Source: Pseudomonadota bacterium
GTDB lineage: Bacteria > Myxococcota > Myxococcia > Myxococcales > Anaeromyxobacteraceae
Direction of reading: 5' to 3'
DNA length: 5,560 nucleotides
Assembly (NCBI GenBank): GCA_023428085.1
Contig: JAEYZK010000322.1
Coordinates: forward strand, 1-5,560
Part shown: piece after piece, positions 5,404 through 5,560 of the stretch
Layout of the letters: every line of letters begins with the position of its first letter
Numbering within the stretch: the first letter of the stretch is position 1
Translations under genes and position numbers: made by a program
Notes under the pieces: model-generated
Seen by the model: only the letters and a program-made list of their open reading frames with translations
Told to the model about the DNA's origin: nothing
Databases searched by the model: none

Positions 5404-5560
5404 ATGCGCACCGATCGCACCGAGCGGATCGCCGCCGCGGTCGCCCGCGCGCTGGGCATCCCGGACCTGCCCGGGAAGCTCGCCGCGCTCGACGCGAGCC
5501 CGCTCGGCTCGCTCCTCCTCGCCGTGTACCGGGCGCACGCCGCGCGCGTCACCCCGGCGG
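5404..5560 (+). CDS. Start of an unidentified protein, cut by the window edge
   Basis: Only the first 52 codons are present. The reading frame is convincing because 51 of 52 third positions are G or C, and it has a charged start (MRTDRTERIA) followed by likely amphipathic helices (AAVARALGIP, LPGKLAALD, LGSLLLAVYRAHAARV). It has no signal peptide or membrane helix, so it is probably cytosolic. It starts seven bases after the oxyR stop, without a strong ribosome-binding site, and is likely cotranscribed with oxyR. A second ATG at 5394, overlapping the oxyR stop as ATGA, opens a different frame with poor codon use and was not chosen. I do not recognise the family. Confidence 0.6.
   Translation, partial: MRTDRTERIAAAVARALGIPDLPGKLAALDASPLGSLLLAVYRAHAARVTPA

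Noticed and set aside
3565..5538. 657-residue minus-strand frame antisense to oxyR and across ahpC
   Set aside because: It covers oxyR, ahpC and ahpD, which are well supported. The composition is Arg/Ala/Gly/Glu shadow sequence, with no recognisable domain.
5394..5560. Alternative downstream gene start at the ATGA overlapping the oxyR stop
   Set aside because: That frame gives Arg/His/Pro-rich sequence with poor third-position G+C. The frame from 5404 is far better.
1..5560. tRNA, rRNA, transposase, integrase or phage genes
   Set aside because: I read both strands and the spacers and found no tRNA-like cloverleaf, rRNA motif or mobile-element protein.

Overview
The window is about 70% G+C or more, with coding regions whose third codon positions are almost all G or C. 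Gene content and codon use suggest a high-GC proteobacterial or myxobacterial chromosome. An Anaeromyxobacter-like member of the Myxococcota is my best guess, but this is inferred from composition and protein style, not from any search.

Left part (1-1770). A short array of degenerate 7-bp repeats occupies about 41-219. Its two arms lie in opposite orientations around a ~60-bp centre. The array runs up to the stop codon of a minus-strand pair of genes. The upstream gene of the pair (619-1770) encodes a single-pass membrane protein with AsmA/DUF748-like character. The downstream gene (218-622) encodes a small probable lipoprotein with a C-terminal peptidoglycan-binding domain. They overlap by four bases (GTGA), so they are probably translationally coupled and both act at the cell envelope.

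Middle (1771-3217). A 121-bp divergent spacer carries a 13-bp dyad. It separates the envelope pair from a 394-residue phosphofructokinase on the plus strand. The active-site residues (GGDD and PKTMDND) are those of the pyrophosphate-dependent class, which predicts a reversible glycolytic enzyme that does not use ATP. Behind it lies a 141-bp convergent spacer with a GC-rich hairpin and a composite REP-like hairpin element.

Right part (3218-5560). This is a peroxide-defence cassette. ahpC and ahpD form a minus-strand operon with a one-base gap, and oxyR is divergent from them. AhpC has three cysteines in the arrangement of the Mycobacterium tuberculosis enzyme, and AhpD has the Glu, CxxC and His residues of the disulfide reductase that recycles it. 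OxyR retains both redox cysteines nine residues apart. The 121-bp spacer holds a LysR-type dyad (T-N11-A) next to the oxyR start and a weaker partner 31 bp away, the layout expected if OxyR controls both itself and ahpCD. A further gene begins just after oxyR and runs off the right edge.

I see no clearly new biological system. The most checkable points are the cofactor class of the phosphofructokinase, the architecture of the two repeat elements and the OxyR operator layout.
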